From Adiantum capillus-veneris (lineage: Eukaryota > Streptophyta > Polypodiopsida > Polypodiales > Pteridaceae), in contig CM043952.1 of NCBI GenBank assembly GCA_014529385.2, positions 154,829,557 to 154,893,556 on the forward strand: a DNA stretch of 64,000 nt, read 5' to 3'. Position numbers and translations under genes: made by a program. Numbering within the stretch: the stretch's first letter is position 1; every line of letters begins with the position of its first letter. The notes beneath the pieces were generated by a model, which was not told the origin of the DNA, did not search any database, and saw only the letters and a list, made by a program, of their open reading frames with translations. Shown here in pieces: positions 51,868 through 62,820 of this stretch.

Positions 51868-53590
51868 AAAGAAGTTTATTGAAGATTTTAGTGCCAATGG
51901 ATTTGATAAAAATCTAGCAGCTACAGATTTGCCAAAAATGATGGAATTGGTTCAAGGGTATCTACAAGAAGAAAAAGCCATGCAGATAAAAAAGCTGACT
52001 AATGATGGTGTAGAGCTAGCACTTGATGTTGTTCGGGAGCAGTATTATACTTTTTAGGGATATGATCCAGAAGGTTTTATTGCATGTTACAGCCAAAATG
52101 TTTCAGAAGATCGGATGATTGCAGCTTTTGAGAAGGTTGTAAACTCCGATTTGGAAAAGCAGGTTCGAGAACTGGGAGAAGCATATCCCACACGGTGGGA
52201 GTATTTTGTAGAGGAATTTATTTACGAAAGCTCAAGGATTCTAGATCGGGAAATTAAGGAGATTACTGAACGAAGTAAGGTTGTCTTCAGTAAAGGCGAA
52301 GGGGATCAGATGCAGATCCTCAACTATGATGAATTTTTGGAGCATATCTCTGCAACAAGCAAAGCCAAAGAAAATGCGGAGTTAAAAGTAGCAGATTCAA
52401 TTTCAGAGGAGCATAATTTGAGCAACAAAGAAAAGATAAACAATGAATTTAATGCTGAAACAAGCTTATATTAATTTTTTTCAATGATTGCTTGCATGGA
52501 CGCTACCTCTAATAATGGTTCTAGTGAAGACATAGACTGTACAAAAAGTGGTTCACAAGCTGTTGACCTTGACATGGATTATTATGAAGGATTTCATCAA
52601 GTATATGAGCCTCTACAGGATATTTCTAAAAATATCAGCACTATAGGCGAGCAGGACAACATGTTTGCTACAGATGATTTCATAAATAAATACACAGTAG
52701 CTAATGAAGTGACTAAGATTGTGGACCTAGCACAGGATGAGCCTGAGGATGTCAATGATCCTATGATTGCTACTAACAATATGCTTGCAGATGATGCTGT
52801 CATCACAGAAGAGGATGCTATAATTAGTGAATTTCTGTCTAGATCTGAAGGAGATGTTTATGGGAATATAGAAGAGCTTTCTGATGTGTATACCTCTTCA
52901 GAGGGGGTGCCAGATGAGCCTTTACAGTTCTATAATGTATTGGTAAGTGCAGATGATAAAGCAGAGGATGATATGGATGAGTATGAAGATTGCTCGGATC
53001 ATGCTGATTGTGAACAGATTATAGATAGGGATTTTACATCTATGCTTGTATGTGGGCTGCATGAGGAGATAACCCCTACAATTTTGATTAATGTTGAGAC
53101 TTCTAAGGTGGTTTTCGTGAGGATGTTATGGATGAATATCTACATGATAAAGCTGTTTTTCAAGATCAAGCTGAAACCCCAACAGGTGAAAATTTGTCTG
53201 ATGAAATAGGTCGAGAAACTCCCAAGGTTTTTTGTGATGGCTATGAAGGTAGAGGGGGTGATGATGCTAAATCATCCTTGATATTGCATAAAGTGCACAG
53301 GGTTTCTCGTTTGCTTGGATAATGTGCCAGATGGGGCTAGATTTGGATGCTATTCCTATTGATGCTTTTGTCAGTGATGTCTTGGCTGCCAGTAAAAGGG
53401 AGTTAGATTTCTTTAATGCTTTCTCGTAACGAGCTTAAGTTGCCAATAGTTTACGGGATGTGGGTGTTGCACTATGCTTCAGGTGAAGCTCTAGTATATT
53501 GCGGAGCCCATCAATGTTATGTGATCTCGATGGTGTTTGATCCAAGAGATTCTAAGGATATTCATAAGCAGATTCAATATGGATGGATAC
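51868..53590 (+). pseudogene. Internal ORF of element J, copy 2 (acidic, gag-like start)
   Basis: 'KFIEDFSANGFDKNLAATDL', 'PKMMELVQGYLQEEKAMQIK', 'ELALDVVREQYYTF', a TAG, 'GYDPEGFIACY', then from 52115 'MIAAFEKVVNSDLEKQVREL', 'AYPTRWEYFVEEFIYESSRI', 'LDREIKEITERSKVVFSKGE'. The order 'M...FE..V...E...VRE....W..F......Y' parallels Ty3-F gag ('MVQSFELAVVSEIREHVR', 'WEAFKLALKEYY'), so I suggest a gag origin. A long Asp/Glu-rich part follows ('EPEDVNDPMIATNNMLADDA', 'DDKAEDDMDEYEDCSDHADC'), then stops and 'LPIVYGMWVLHYASGEALVY'. Cut by Copia-K at about 53590. Product not recognised. Confidence 0.55.
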
Positions 53591-54061
53591 TGCCAGTGTA
53601 TACTTTTGTAGAGCCATGTTTTGGCTAGTACAACAGTCCTAGCCATTTATGAGACTTGGTCCGGATGATAGCTAGTTTTGAGACTTCGCTACACGTTTTG
53701 CTGCATAACCTACATTGGTGAGGGTCGATAGCCGGAGGTTTTCATTGAACTCGGGTATTCTCAAATGTGGAGATACCTTCGGTGATACAGGTAGCTGGAG
53801 AATCCCTTAGAAGGCCTCGCCATATGACATGTATAGAGTGGTATAGGTGCTTTTAACATCGAGTTAGCGGTCTATGGTCAGTTTGATAGTTTATGCACAT
53901 CAGTTGGTCTCTATATACTGTGCTTTGAGAGGCATTTCTCTCTTTTATTCTTTGTGAGTGACATACCTGGTCATTTTGTCTCGTATTTTGGTTGACATAG
54001 TCCCAAATACAAAGGAGACTCTGCGAAAAATTTTCCAGAATCTTTTGGTAGTTTTGTCACT

Positions 54062-55023
54062 ATGTCTACTAGCAAAGATCATGACATTTATGACATAAAG
54101 AAGTTTGATGGCAGTAATTTTCAGCTTTGGAAGAACTAAATGCATGGGGAATGCATGATGTTCTTGTCCAAAAGAAGAAAACGTTATCTATTGTCTATGC
54201 GGCTAGAATTAAAGATATGCACATGACTCAGTTTTAGTGGGAGGAGCTTGATAAGCTATGTAGGTCTACGATTAGACTGCAGCTTGGTGAGTCAGTGTAC
54301 TTTTTAGTGTTGGAATGCGAGACTGCTCATGCTTTATGGCAAAAATTATGCGACACTTACGAAAAGGATACAGCTAGTAATAAGGTTTTCCCAATATGAA
54401 AACTTTTCAACCTTCGTATGAAGGAGTCAGCTAGTATTTCCAGCCATATCAATGATTTTAATTCTCTTTTTGTCAAAATTTGTGCACAATGCATGACCAT
54501 TGATGATGAGATGAAAGAGATATTTTTTCTTTGTTCACTGCCATCCTCTTGGGATATCTTTTACAGTGCTGTTAGTAACTCTTCTCCTAGTGGTACGCTA
54601 AACTATGATGATGTTACTAGTGCACTTTTGTTAGAGGAGATGTGTCAGAAGTCCGTAACTAGCTCACATCATGGCAAAGCTCATTATGTGCAAAGGGATG
54701 ATAAGCAACGTAAGGGCCATTCTTCACAACGTGAGTCCAAGAAAGAGGACAATAGATATGCATCAAAGGATGGATCAAAGTCTCATGGTCTCCGCAATGT
54801 TCAATGCCATTATTGTGATAAGTTTGGTCACATAAAGAAGGATTGTTATGCTTGGAAGCATGACAAAGAGAAGGGCAAAGGTAAAAGCAAAGATCATGAG
54901 GATAGAGAGGAGAAACCAAAGAGTTCAGTTAAGATTGAAGAACTGAACATAGTTCAGGATGACAATGATGCGCAAGACATTAATACGTTGACTGAAAATA
55001 ATGATGTCTTTTCTGATGCATAA
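54062..55023 (+). pseudogene. Copia-K gag
   Basis: ATG at 54062: 'MSTSKDHDIYDIKKFDGSNF', 'QLWKN' and a stop, then several frameshifts. Open from 54418: 'MKESASISSHINDFNSLFVK', 'FFLCSLPSSWDIFYSAVSNS', 'LNYDDVTSALLLEEMCQKSV'. The zinc knuckle is 'CHYCDKFGHIKKDC' (CCHC complete), followed by a Lys-rich tail to 55023. It is collinear with Copia-C gag but clearly another family. Confidence 0.9.
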
Positions 55024-55580
55024 GAAACTCTATCTTTGACGAGTTCTATGCCAGCTGAACTCCTTGTTAGTGGTGAAGTATCCCATACATGGATTCTTGA
55101 TTCGGTTTCTTCATTGCATGTCACACCTCATAGGCATTGGTGTACTACATATGAGGAAACCATTGGCTCTATTACACTTGGTGACAGTTGCTCATGACAT
55201 TGTTGGCGTAGGTGATATTGCCATGGTTATGGCAAAGGGAGTGAAGTTTATCATCCATAATGTGCATCATGTTCCAGCCTTGACATGCAATCTAATTTCG
55301 GTTGGACATCTTGATGACTTGGGTTACAAAGTCACTTTTCGTCAGCAGTCTTGGCGTGTTGCAAAGGGTCATCTTATTATAACTCGTGGTTCTAAAGTTG
55401 GTTCACTTTATCCTCTTTATGTATCTGATAATAATAATGTTCATTCTGTAATCGAGTTGCCAACCATTGCTTTGTGGCATAGCCGGTTAGGACATATGTC
55501 AAAGAAGGGAATGGAGACATTCTCTCCTTTGGGCTACTTACCGTCTTTGTCATTTTTTTTATTTTCCCTTTTGTGAGCAC
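55024..55580 (+). pseudogene. Copia-K protease and GAG-pre-integrase
   Basis: 'SHTWILDSVSSLHVTPHRHW' has Val for Gly in the active-site DSG (DSV), which would kill the protease. After a frameshift: 'HDIVGVGDIAMVMAKGVKFI', 'VHHVPALTCNLISVGHLDDL' and 'LWHSRLGHMSKKGMETFSPL'. Confidence 0.85.
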
Positions 55581-56335
55581 TATCAATATGGAAAGCAAAC
55601 ACAGACACATCATACACATTATTTTGACAAAGAAATAAAACCCTTAGAGATTGTTCACAGTGCTTTATGTGGGCCTATGTCTTCTAAATCCCATGGTGGT
55701 GCATCTTATTATGTTACATTCATTGACAATGCAACACGGCATGTTTTGGGTCTATGCCATGAAGTCTAAAGATGAGACCTTTTCTTGGTTCAAAAAGTTC
55801 TTATCTAGTTTGGAACTTAGTCTAAACATAAGTTGAAAGCTTTGCAATCAGAAAATGGTGGAGAATATGTCTCCAAAGAGTTTGCAGACTTTTGCTCAAG
55901 TAGGAGAATTAAGCGTGAGTTTACAACTCGTTATACCCTTGCACAAAATGGTGTTGCGGAATGAATGAATAGGACCATCCAAGAGTGGATTATGTCTAAG
56001 CTATCACAGGCTAATTTACTGCAAGCCTTTTGGGTTTATACAGAGCCGTGTACTTGATCAATAGATCACCACATGCTTCATTATAGTTTTGTGTACCTTT
56101 GGAGTTATGGTCAGGACATAACTTGTCTTATGAAAAACTTTGCACATTTGGTTGTGAATCTTATGCACATGTACCCAAGGAGTTGTGTGCTAAGCTAGAT
56201 CCTAAGTTCAGGAAATGCATGTTCATTGGCTATGGTGTAGATGGTCAATTTGGCTATTGTTTATGGCATCCGAAAAGTCGATCAGTGATCCGCAACAGTG
56301 ATGTTGTCTTTAATGAGACTACTTGATGGATAAAC
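55581..56335 (+). pseudogene. Copia-K integrase and linker
   Basis: 'CEHYQYGKQTQTHH' (second Cys to Tyr), 'HSALCGPMSSKSHGGASYYV' (first catalytic Asp to Ala), 'LQSENGGEYVSKEFADFCSS' (second Asp to Glu), 'NGVAE*MNRTIQEWIMSKLS' (Glu kept, then a stop). The linker reads 'FGCESYAHVPKELCAKLDPK' and 'GQFGYCLWHPKSRSVIRNSD'. Two of three catalytic residues are altered and frames shift repeatedly. Confidence 0.88.
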
Positions 56336-57037
56336 AGCCAATGAAGGAGGTTGAATTCCGGAAATTGACATTTTCCGATGTATCACCTCCTATCTAGACA
56401 ACTCTCGAGCCACTTACTACAGAGGCTAGTATAGAGCTCAAAAAAATCTTCTTCTACGGAGGATTTGATCCTTTTTACAACACACACTTAGACTTATTAG
56501 CCACTCCCACCCTTCGTACATCGCACATCGGGTGTGCTCCCATCTTCATCGCTCCATCTTGTAAAGCATAATCCATAAGAAGTGCATATTACTCAAGGGT
56601 TCTCTCAGAGAATCTGACAGATATAACACACCTTGGTGTGCAAAGAAAATTTGAAATCCGGCACGGGAACTGAAGAAAAGAATGAAGATTTTGATAGATA
56701 CTTGGCAAAAAAGTTCGCCAGAGCGGAGTACAAACGTAAACAGCAAGTTAACACGTGTGAAAAGATTACTCAAGTACTCTAGAGACATAAGACTTGTGAA
56801 GCTCTTGAAGAATTACTCAATTGATGAGATTTACTCGAGATGATGTGAGGCCATTGCTTCTCCTCTTAGGTCTAGAGGAAATCCAAAAGGATAGACGAGT
56901 GCAAAAAAGCAGAACGTGTGCTTGCACAAAGACTAGACAAAACTCTTGAACAGAAGATGAACCAAAGAACCACCAAAAGATAAGCCACAAAGTTACAGAT
57001 CAACAACCGAGTGTAGAAGGAAAGGAAGGATAAAAGC

Positions 57038-57430
57038 ATGATTAATATCAAATTTTGTGGGGACTACCAACACTCATCATATGAACAAAAGTACCGAACT
57101 TTGCAGAGCATGGGGAAAATGCAAGACTTAGAAGACCTTATTTTTCTTGATAGAGGAGCCAAGGCCAACTTTACTTCAACCAAATCGGCGGCTCGATTGG
57201 GATTTACGCCTAAGGAAATGGGGTCACTAGTCGAGGTTGTTCTAGTGGCGTCCAGATGGGATGTTGTCACTACACCTGCCCTTGAAAAACTATGTTTGCA
57301 TTGTAAGGGGTACTTAAGGCGTGAATACTTTTACATCATGCCTTTGGAAGGGTGTGACGTCCTCCAAGGAATCCCTTGGTTCCCAAGAACAATGCCATGG
57401 TTGATTAGAGGGCAAGGAAATCCATCTTGA
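57038..57430 (+). pseudogene. Ty3-L protease
   Basis: Open for 130 codons: 'LEDLIFLDRGAKANFTSTKS', with Arg in place of Ser in the catalytic DSGA. Then 'AARLGFTPKEMGSLVEVVLV', 'LCLHCKGYLRREYFYIMPLE' and 'GCDVLQGIPWF' (the '.LLG.PWF' element). Its wording matches the end of Ty3-D protease ('PLHGIDMILEMP'), so both may be the same Ty3 group. A retropepsin with Arg at this place should be inactive. The upstream part (56650-57037) reads like a gag tail: 'FDRYLAKKFARAEYKRKQQV'. Confidence 0.85.
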
Positions 57431-57599
57431 AGACTGAGAAGGGCAAAGAGATTGTACATGATAAATTGAAGGGCAAGTTAGTCCACTCGAATTGGCTTTG
57501 ACCGTTTCTAGATTAATGGATCTAGGATTTTTGTTTATTCATTCTTCTTGAAATAATTGAATGATGATCAAAGGTCAAATATGTCTCACCTCGACAAGG

Positions 57600-58939
57600 A
57601 ACAAAAAGAATTTATACAAGCTTAGAATGATTGTTCCCTTAAAGGCTTACCAGAAGAGTTACCTCTTGCACCTTCAAAAGATCATAACATTGATTTGATT
57701 CCCGGTAATACACCACCAAACTGACCACCTTATCGAGTGAGCCGGTCTCAAAATGAAGAGATAATGAACAGATAAAAGAGCTTCTACAAAAGGGTCTTAT
57801 TCAACCTAGCACTTCACCTTTCTATTCACTAATGCTATTAGTATTAAAGAAAGATGGATCTTGGAGAATGTGCATTGACTATAGAGCTCTCAATAAAATC
57901 ACCATAGAAACACATTCTCTATCACAAGGATCGATGATATACTCGACAGACTTCAAGGATCTAATTGTTTTAGCCAAATCAATCTGAAGAGTGGATATCA
58001 TCAAATCGCATTTCTCTTGCAGACAGCTTTCAAGACGACTTTTGGCTTGTATGAATATTTAGCTATGCCATTTGGCCTTACAAATGCACCGGCAATATTC
58101 AACCATATGATGGAAAAAAAAATTGAGAGTACTGATCATTTGTGTGCACACTCAATGACAATATCATTGTCTTCTCAAAGAATTAGAAAGAACATCGACA
58201 CCTCTGTTAGAAGTTTTCCAAGCACTACAAAACAAAGATTGGTTATAAATGTGAAAATGGGCGAGTCCTTCTTGCCAGAAATGTGGGACACATTGTCTCA
58301 GTAGTAGGGTTAAAGATGGACTCGGCTGAAGTCGCAACCATTTAAGATTGGCCTTATTTGAAAAAATGTTTCGTAAAGTTCGCAGTTTTCTCGGGTTGTG
58401 CTCATATTATCGGCAGTTCATTTGAAATTTTTCAAAGATAGTTTCTAGTTTGCATGTGTTGACTCAAAAGGGGTTCCTTTTACTTGAGGACCGTCAAAGA
58501 TTGCACCCTTTCACACTCTCAAGAAAAAGTTGACAACCGGACCAGTGTTGGCCTTGCTAGACTTGCACAAGCCATTTGAAGATTACCGTGATGTTTGTGA
58601 TCGCAGTTTGGGAGCAGTCCTGATGCAAGAAGGCCATGGCTTATGAGAGAAAGATGTTTCACATCCTAAATGGTTGCACAGATTTACAAGCAAGAGCTCT
58701 TGGGAGTCATCCATTCTCTTACACAGTGGCAACACTTTCTACTCGGAGTTGATTTTGCTATCTTTACAGGCCATCAAAGTTTACGCTACTTCTTTTTGCA
58801 GAAGCAGCTTTTAGAAAATCACATAAGGTGGGTTGACATCCTGTCACACTTTCACTTCCTAATAGTCCATGTTCATGGACTGAAGAACTTGGTGGCAGAT
58901 GCTACCCTTGGTTTTGGCCATTTTGTGATACATTATTGA
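57600..58939 (+). pseudogene. Ty3-L reverse transcriptase and RNase H
   Basis: Scattered over three frames: 'DHNIDLIPGNTPPN' and 'PPYRVS', '[16 protein letters not shown]', '[20 protein letters not shown]', 'TTFGLYEYLAMPFGLTNAPA', then 'KFAVFSGLCSYYRQFI'. RNase H: 'YKQELLGVIHSLTQWQHFLL', 'DFAIFTGHQSLRYFFLQKQL' and 'VDILSHFHFLIVHVHGLKNL'. The FxDD box is unreadable ('LNDNIIVFS'). Clearly dead. Confidence 0.85.
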
Positions 58940-59529
58940 AGCTTCAAGAATATGGTAGATCAATACGCCACAGATCCTGATTTTGTAGATATCTTTCACC
59001 AGATACAAAGTGGAGAAACAATTTCAGGCTATTCCATATGGGATGGCTATTTGATGCTAAAAACGATGTCGTGTGTTGCACAGCCTTCGAAGGAAAAGGT
59101 TTTGATATTGTCCACATATTTTTTGGATACATGGCATGCCTCAGTCCATAGTCTTCGATAGAGATCCCCAATTTTTTGGTTTGCTTTTGAGGGAAATCTG
59201 GGGGAAACATTGGCATACGGTTGCAATTCCCATCCTCGTTTCACCCTAAGATAGATGGGAAATTTGAGATAGCCAATTTAGTGGCTTTGGATTTGTTGAA
59301 GTTTAATATTTTGGATTAGAAGACTTAATCAGAAAAGTAGTTTCCTTTGGTGGAGTTTGTCTACAAAAACACACTTCATTCATCGACGGGGAAGGCGCCA
59401 TTTGAAGTGATCATGGTCTTGGAAGGCCATCTAGTGGTTCAAATGAGGAGAGCTTGTCCTCTTTTGACAATGACCAGATCAACAAGGAAACCAAGGAGTT
59501 CAAAGAAGGGAGTCAGGCGTCATGAATGA
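58940..59529 (+). pseudogene. Ty3-L integrase remnant
   Basis: Short pieces: 'QYATDPDFVDIFHQIQSGET', 'WDGYLMLK', 'FHPKIDGKFEIANLVALDLL', 'FPLVEFVYKNTLHSSTGKAP' and 'FEVIMV'. The last is the 'E.AYN...H.STG.SPFE..YG' motif near the integrase C-terminus. The zinc finger and two catalytic positions are lost. Confidence 0.75.
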
Positions 59530-59990
59530 GATGTTTTTTCTTTCATACTATCCATTGAGCCCTTGAGTTGGTAGAATAGCTTGACGTCAACTTCTCTAGA
59601 AGATGATTCACATAACACTCTAGGGTGTGAAGGGTGACATCTTACTTGAAAGGAACTTCATAGACATGGTGGTCTACTCTGTTGTTACACAGAGAAGCAC
59701 CTACAACGTGGTTAAAATTCAAGACAATTTTCACGTCAACCTGGATATCATATGAATATGCACAGGATGACATTAATAGCTTGGCATCACTTGAAAACTC
59801 TTGATAAAGATACATTGGATGACTACTGTCACAGGTTTTGGGATACTTATTGGCCAATGTCTTTTTTTGAGAAGAATACTTTGAGAGCCCACATTGAGCA
59901 GTTTTGTTGTGTGTTAGAAGCTGGACACATCCTACGGAAAATGACTGCTTGGCGGATTATTATTTTTTGTAATTATTCATTTATTGAGTA
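59530..59990 (+). other. Unassigned region with one short protein-like frame
   Basis: The frame 59752-59991 reads 'LIAWHHLKTLDKDTLDDYCH', 'RFWDTYWPMSFFEKNTLRAH' and 'IEQFCCVLEAGHILRKMTAW'. The '..ED..RRFW....' style recalls retrotransposon gag capsid helices, but I cannot assign it. It lies between Ty3-L and the LTR of element M. Confidence 0.35.
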
Positions 59991-60834
59991 AACCCGACAT
60001 TTCACCTTTGTAAATATTGGGGCTTACAGAAGTTTCTAGATTGTATCCCAGTTTTGACATTTAGATTGGGTAGATGGTTAAATTGGAACATTAGGGTTTG
60101 AGATTATAAGGTATTTATACCACTTTTTGACCTTAATGAAAAACCTTTTGTCATTTAAAAAAAGTTGAAGTCTGTGAGTGAGCGTACTGTGTATGAGAGA
60201 GAGTGAGAGCTTCATCTTGACGCTGCGCACGCACCAGTGGTCTAAATCGAGTGCGGAGAAGTGCAGCGTGTTTCCCTCAACGAGAGCTACGTGCCAATAC
60301 CTACATTGCACGCGTACGGTCCGGTTTTGGGAGCTTAACCTACGAGATTCATTTGGTGATTCGGTGAGCATACATTATTTTCACATTTCAGCATATCCAC
60401 GCGTTCACATCGAGTAGAGCTACACATTAGGCACTTTAGTTTTCAGAAACGACGACCTGCAAATTTTGACCAGACATCCTACGTGATTTGGCACCGGGTG
60501 TTTTGGGTTGAGATTTTGGTTCATGGACCTTAGGGAGAGCGACCTATTGGTGTTAGTAGGGTCTCCTTCAAGTTCTGTGGCGTTTTGAGACCGTTTGATG
60601 GGCGTTCGGCTCTAGAAAGCGTTGTAGGAAATCTCCTCTTATGCACTCCTGAAGGCTGTAGCTTAGACATTGGGTAGAGACCTCTGTAGGAATTAGTCGA
60701 GAGTTCGTCGAGTGTAGATTGACACCCTATGCTTGCTTCTACACGCCTGCGGGTCAAGATTTGTCCTTAGCTCACAAATATTGTTAGGTGAGTTCTCGCT
60801 GTGCTGACGTCCGTCGCGGTGTATCTGTCCAACA
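59991..60834 (+). repeat. 5' LTR of element M (left edge approximate)
   Basis: The right edge is firm: ...CTGTCCAACA at 60834, followed at 60836 by a primer-binding site. A TATA-like GTATTTATAC lies at 60111-60120. The left edge is not resolved because the partner LTR is outside the window. No protein-like frame inside. Confidence 0.6.
60112..60119 (+). promoter_or_regulatory. TATA-like box of the element M LTR
   Basis: TATTTATA, about 720 bp before the LTR end. It is the best core promoter candidate in this LTR. Confidence 0.4.
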
Positions 60835-60835
60835 T

Positions 60836-60855
60836 TGGCACCGCTGCCGGGGATG
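60836..60855 (+). other. Primer-binding site of element M
   Basis: TGGCACCGCTGCCGGGGATG begins one base after the LTR end. It is close to the Asp-tRNA type site of plant Ty3 elements (TGGCGCCGTTGCCGGGGA). Differences at two positions may be decay or another tRNA gene. Confidence 0.8.
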
Positions 60856-62820
60856 AAAACTCTAGGTAGGTGACCGAGACTAGTCCTTGAGGATAGGGAT
60901 TCTTTGGCTTGCCAGAGTCTCGTTTTACATTTAGATAGGATCAGAGGGTAGAGGACTCTCTAGGTCTTAGAGGGAGTCTAAGGAGCGTGTGTCTGGCCTA
61001 GATCATTCGACTTAGGTAGACTTAGGTAGTTTTAGGTCTTAGTTGAGTGGATGAGTAGGAGTTTGAGTGGTAGAAGCGGTGAAAGGAGAGCTTGAGAGTC
61101 GAGAGAGGCCAAGAAGCAACCGAAACACCATTATCACCATTTCACATGATGAGTAGGAGTAGGGTAATTAGGACATCATGATTTATGATGTAGAGCACTT
61201 CATGCATGTATACTTGCTTGTTAGGTTCATCACAAGGTTGTAAAAGACGCAAAAGAGTGTTTGAAAGCTGAAGTGAAGTTCAAAAGTTGTTGTGAGTGTT
61301 TTTGATAGAGCTGCAGAGCATTAGGAGCATTTCTCTCAAGAAAAAATTAAATTTTAAGCCAGGAGACATCCTACGCGTAGAATGTCTACAGGCTGATCTG
61401 GTGGAAATTTTGAAATTTTGAGTTGACCAGTGTGTTCAGAAGGTAGGTTTTACCCTATTATTACCTCGAAAGTGGAAATTTGACCATATCTTGACAGGAT
61501 AAGGCCAGATAGACAGAAATTGCTAGACATCCTACCCAAATTATGCCAAGGCATTATTTTAAGACCAAAACCATAGGATGGCTACATAAGCATGATATGC
61601 ATGATATATTGAGTGACTAAGAAAGGTTTCATATCAATTGGGGGAGAAAATTGGGTTCTAAGCAGACTTTAGCATCTTTGACTGAAAAAGGCTAGAATAG
61701 CTAAAATTAGGGTCTTTTGAAATCCAAACCAAAATCTAAGCATAGCAATGAGTTGCTGACATCAAGGGGAAGCTGTGGGTCAAGTCTGGGGTCAAACAGG
61801 CCAAAAAGACATCCTACGCGTAGGATGTGTTTTGGGTGATCTAGCAGTCCAAACCCAGATTTGAGCATACCAAAGTGATCAGCACCTCAAGAGGAGTCTG
61901 TGCTTTGCATTTGAAACCATTTGGAACAGGAAGACATGCTACACATAGAATTTATTTTGCATGAATTGAAGCCAGAAACTGACTGTAGGCATAGCAGGAT
62001 GTTGTATAGCCTGAGGCAAGCCTCGTGGTCAATTTTGGTCCAAATTGGAGGTGATTTGACTGGTCAGACCAAAAGAAGGCTGCTGGAACAGATTTCTGAT
62101 CAGTTGACCATCTTATAGGTGTCCAAATCAAAAAGTAAAAAAAGCTGTGGACTTAGCACATCAAGGGAAATCCATAGTACAAAAATCCAGGCAAAACAAA
62201 GCAGGAGACATCCTACGCGTAGGATGTCTATTGGAGCTTAGTGAAGAGAAAATTTGACTGAGGTTATACATTGATGTTCCATTTGACTTAAGAGTTCCAG
62301 AACTTCTTTCAGAAGTGAATTTGGACCTTGTTTGACCTTTTGACGGAGCAAAGATGGAATTAAGACTTTTCAGGTAAATTGACCAACATTCGACAGAAGT
62401 AAAGTTCCAAATTAGCAGACCTAATCCAGAACATCAGAAGTGTATAAATATATTAGTGGTTGAGGTTAACTTTACAGTTATACCAATCATTACTAAAACC
62501 ACCTCTAGCGGTTAAATGCTTTGATTTGATTGCCGAAATTAAACGCTTGTGTACAGGTATATTTAGTGGCAAAGCAAGAAGTTGTGCAAAAACTGATCCT
62601 TTGCTAAGTGAGTGGTTGGATTTGTAATAAATTGCATTGCTAAGTTTGATGAATTTAAGATCAAGAAGACACATTTTTAGAGACCAAAAGGTGGCAGGTG
62701 ATCAGGGTAGCTTAGTTTCCACCCAGGAGAGTGTAACTTAGGCAAGGCTAGATCCACTAGAACCGATTATTGAGGAGGGTAGTGATGTTGACACTTCATC
62801 AGACAAATCCTTCTTCATGA
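60856..62820 (+). other. Long leader of element M with repeated palindrome
   Basis: About 2 kb without a convincing ORF. ACATCCTACGCGTAGGATGT or a variant occurs at 61366-61385 (one mismatch), 61809-61828 and 62208-62227 (both perfect). Decayed forms lie at 60474, 61527 and 61934. Short flanking phrases such as CATCAAGGG(G/A)AA before the palindrome also recur, so these may be old tandem units of about 400-440 bp. Confidence 0.7.

Larger units (their letters stand above)
45349..53590 (+). mobile_element. Element J: non-autonomous LTR retrotransposon carrying PPR fragments (LTR-INT-LTR-INT)
   Basis: LTR1 (45349-47874), internal 1 (47875-50344), LTR2 (50345-51802), internal 2 (51803 to about 53590, cut by Copia-K). 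LTR2 opens TGTCGTGCAGC after a polypurine tract and ends CCCCCGACA, four bases before a primer-binding site. No protease, RT or integrase motif is found in either internal part. The primer-binding site, the polypurine tract and LTR tips nearly equal those of Ty3-F. I infer mobilisation by a Ty3-F relative. Confidence 0.75.
53591..56440 (+). mobile_element. Copia-K, truncated Ty1/copia remnant
   Basis: Leader, gag, protease, GAG-pre-integrase and integrase in copia order on the plus strand. RT and RNase H are absent; the code fades at about 56440 into Ty3-L. No LTR pair or primer-binding site was found; the 5' edge is placed where internal 2 of element J stops matching internal 1. Confidence 0.75.
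56600..59529 (+). mobile_element. Ty3-L, degraded Ty3/gypsy remnant
   Basis: Gag tail, protease, RT, RNase H and integrase pieces in Ty3 order on the plus strand, with dense stops and frameshifts. No LTRs recognised at either side. Confidence 0.78.
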
